This document shows, piece by piece, positions 22,633 to 22,746 of a stretch of DNA of 22,746 nt. Position numbers and translations under genes: made by a program. Origin of the DNA: an uncultured Ileibacterium sp. (lineage in GTDB: Bacteria; Bacillota; Clostridia; Peptostreptococcales; Anaerovoracaceae); assembly GCA_902488835.1 (NCBI GenBank), contig CABTXQ010000019.1:1-22746 (forward strand). Reading direction: 5' to 3'. The notes below the pieces were generated by a model. The model was not told the origin of the DNA and did not search any database. It was given only the letters and a program-made list of their open reading frames with translations. Positions within the stretch are counted from its first letter, which is position 1. Each line of letters opens with the position of its first letter.

Positions 22633-22746
22633 TCATGAATCACAGTCTTCACATTTTAAGTTGTTATGTTTGCAAGCTAAATTACGGACTTCGCTTGGAA
22701 GTTTCCCTTTGTATCTTTTGTAATAAATTGAAAATTTGCTATGGGA
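22633..22746 (-). CDS. C-terminus of an unrecognised minus-strand protein (partial)
   Basis: The minus-strand frame from the window edge reads FSIYYKRYKGKLPSEVRNLA, then CKHNNLKCEDCDS and TGA (22635-22633). The end has four cysteines in a C-x8-C-x2-C spacing (CKHNNLKCEDC). It has no stop codons and a sensible hydrophilic composition, but only 37 residues are visible, so no family can be named. It might be a genuine gene extending beyond the window or another fragment in this scarred stretch. Confidence 0.4.
   Translation of the reverse strand, partial: SHSKFSIYYKRYKGKLPSEVRNLACKHNNLKCEDCDS

Noticed and set aside
1..22746. CRISPR arrays, tRNA/rRNA genes and complete insertion sequences
   Set aside because: No regularly spaced repeats, cloverleaf-like segments, or transposase with terminal repeats were seen on reading; this was by eye and not by a dedicated search.

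Overview
The window looks like chromosome from an AT-rich, low-GC Gram-positive anaerobe. Most real genes have strong AGGAGG-type ribosome binding sites. AGA, AAA and ATA codons dominate, and several gene families (DUF3848, ICE-type ParA/ParB, a large ICE methylase/helicase tail) are typical of Clostridia and Tissierellia. I cannot name the species from sequence alone.

Region 1 (1-4901) is a defence operon. It holds the 3' remnant of a type III modification methylase (mod), a complete type III restriction subunit (res), and an OLD-family ATPase/Toprim nuclease 18 nt downstream. The mod gene is broken: a stop lies just upstream of its AdoMet motif, so Res has no intact partner visible here.

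Region 2 (about 5.1-14.7 kb) is a decayed integrative conjugative element (ICE) that still carries defence genes. The left relics are a small ICE-type ORF, parA with a one-base frameshift, parB cut after about 108 codons, and the tail of a giant ICE methylase/helicase joined to the parB break. The right relics are a DUF3848 N-terminus joined to the C-terminal half of an AlbA/RecG-like ATP-binding protein. Between them lie an AbiE type IV toxin-antitoxin pair, whose toxin is frameshifted near its end, and a compact two-gene system. That system is an SPPY-type DNA methyltransferase followed 4 nt later by an 818-residue protein joining a GHKL (Hsp90/MutL/MORC-like) ATPase to a PD-(D/E)XK nuclease. 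It is the most interesting locus in the window. A near-perfect 18-bp direct repeat (5129 and 14678) roughly brackets the region.

Region 3 (14.8-21.7 kb) looks like ordinary, less AT-rich metabolic chromosome. After a DUF4177 gene and a bidirectional terminator comes a minus-strand operon: a glutamate-1-semialdehyde-aminomutase-like PLP enzyme, a class II aldolase with a C-terminal extension, and an iron-type alcohol dehydrogenase. A TetR regulator, an FGGY sugar kinase and a GtrA-like membrane protein are transcribed divergently. A perfect 6-2-6 palindrome between the two units overlaps both predicted -35 regions and is the likely TetR operator. The enzyme set suggests catabolism of an unidentified polyol, sugar or amino-sugar by phosphorylation, aldol cleavage, aldehyde reduction and a transamination or aminomutase step.

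Region 4 (21.7-22.7 kb) contains a membrane-anchored XRE regulator with a strong terminator, an internally deleted relic of an ORF6N-type phage-like protein, and the C-terminus of an unrecognised minus-strand gene at the window edge. I saw no tRNA, rRNA, CRISPR array or complete insertion sequence.
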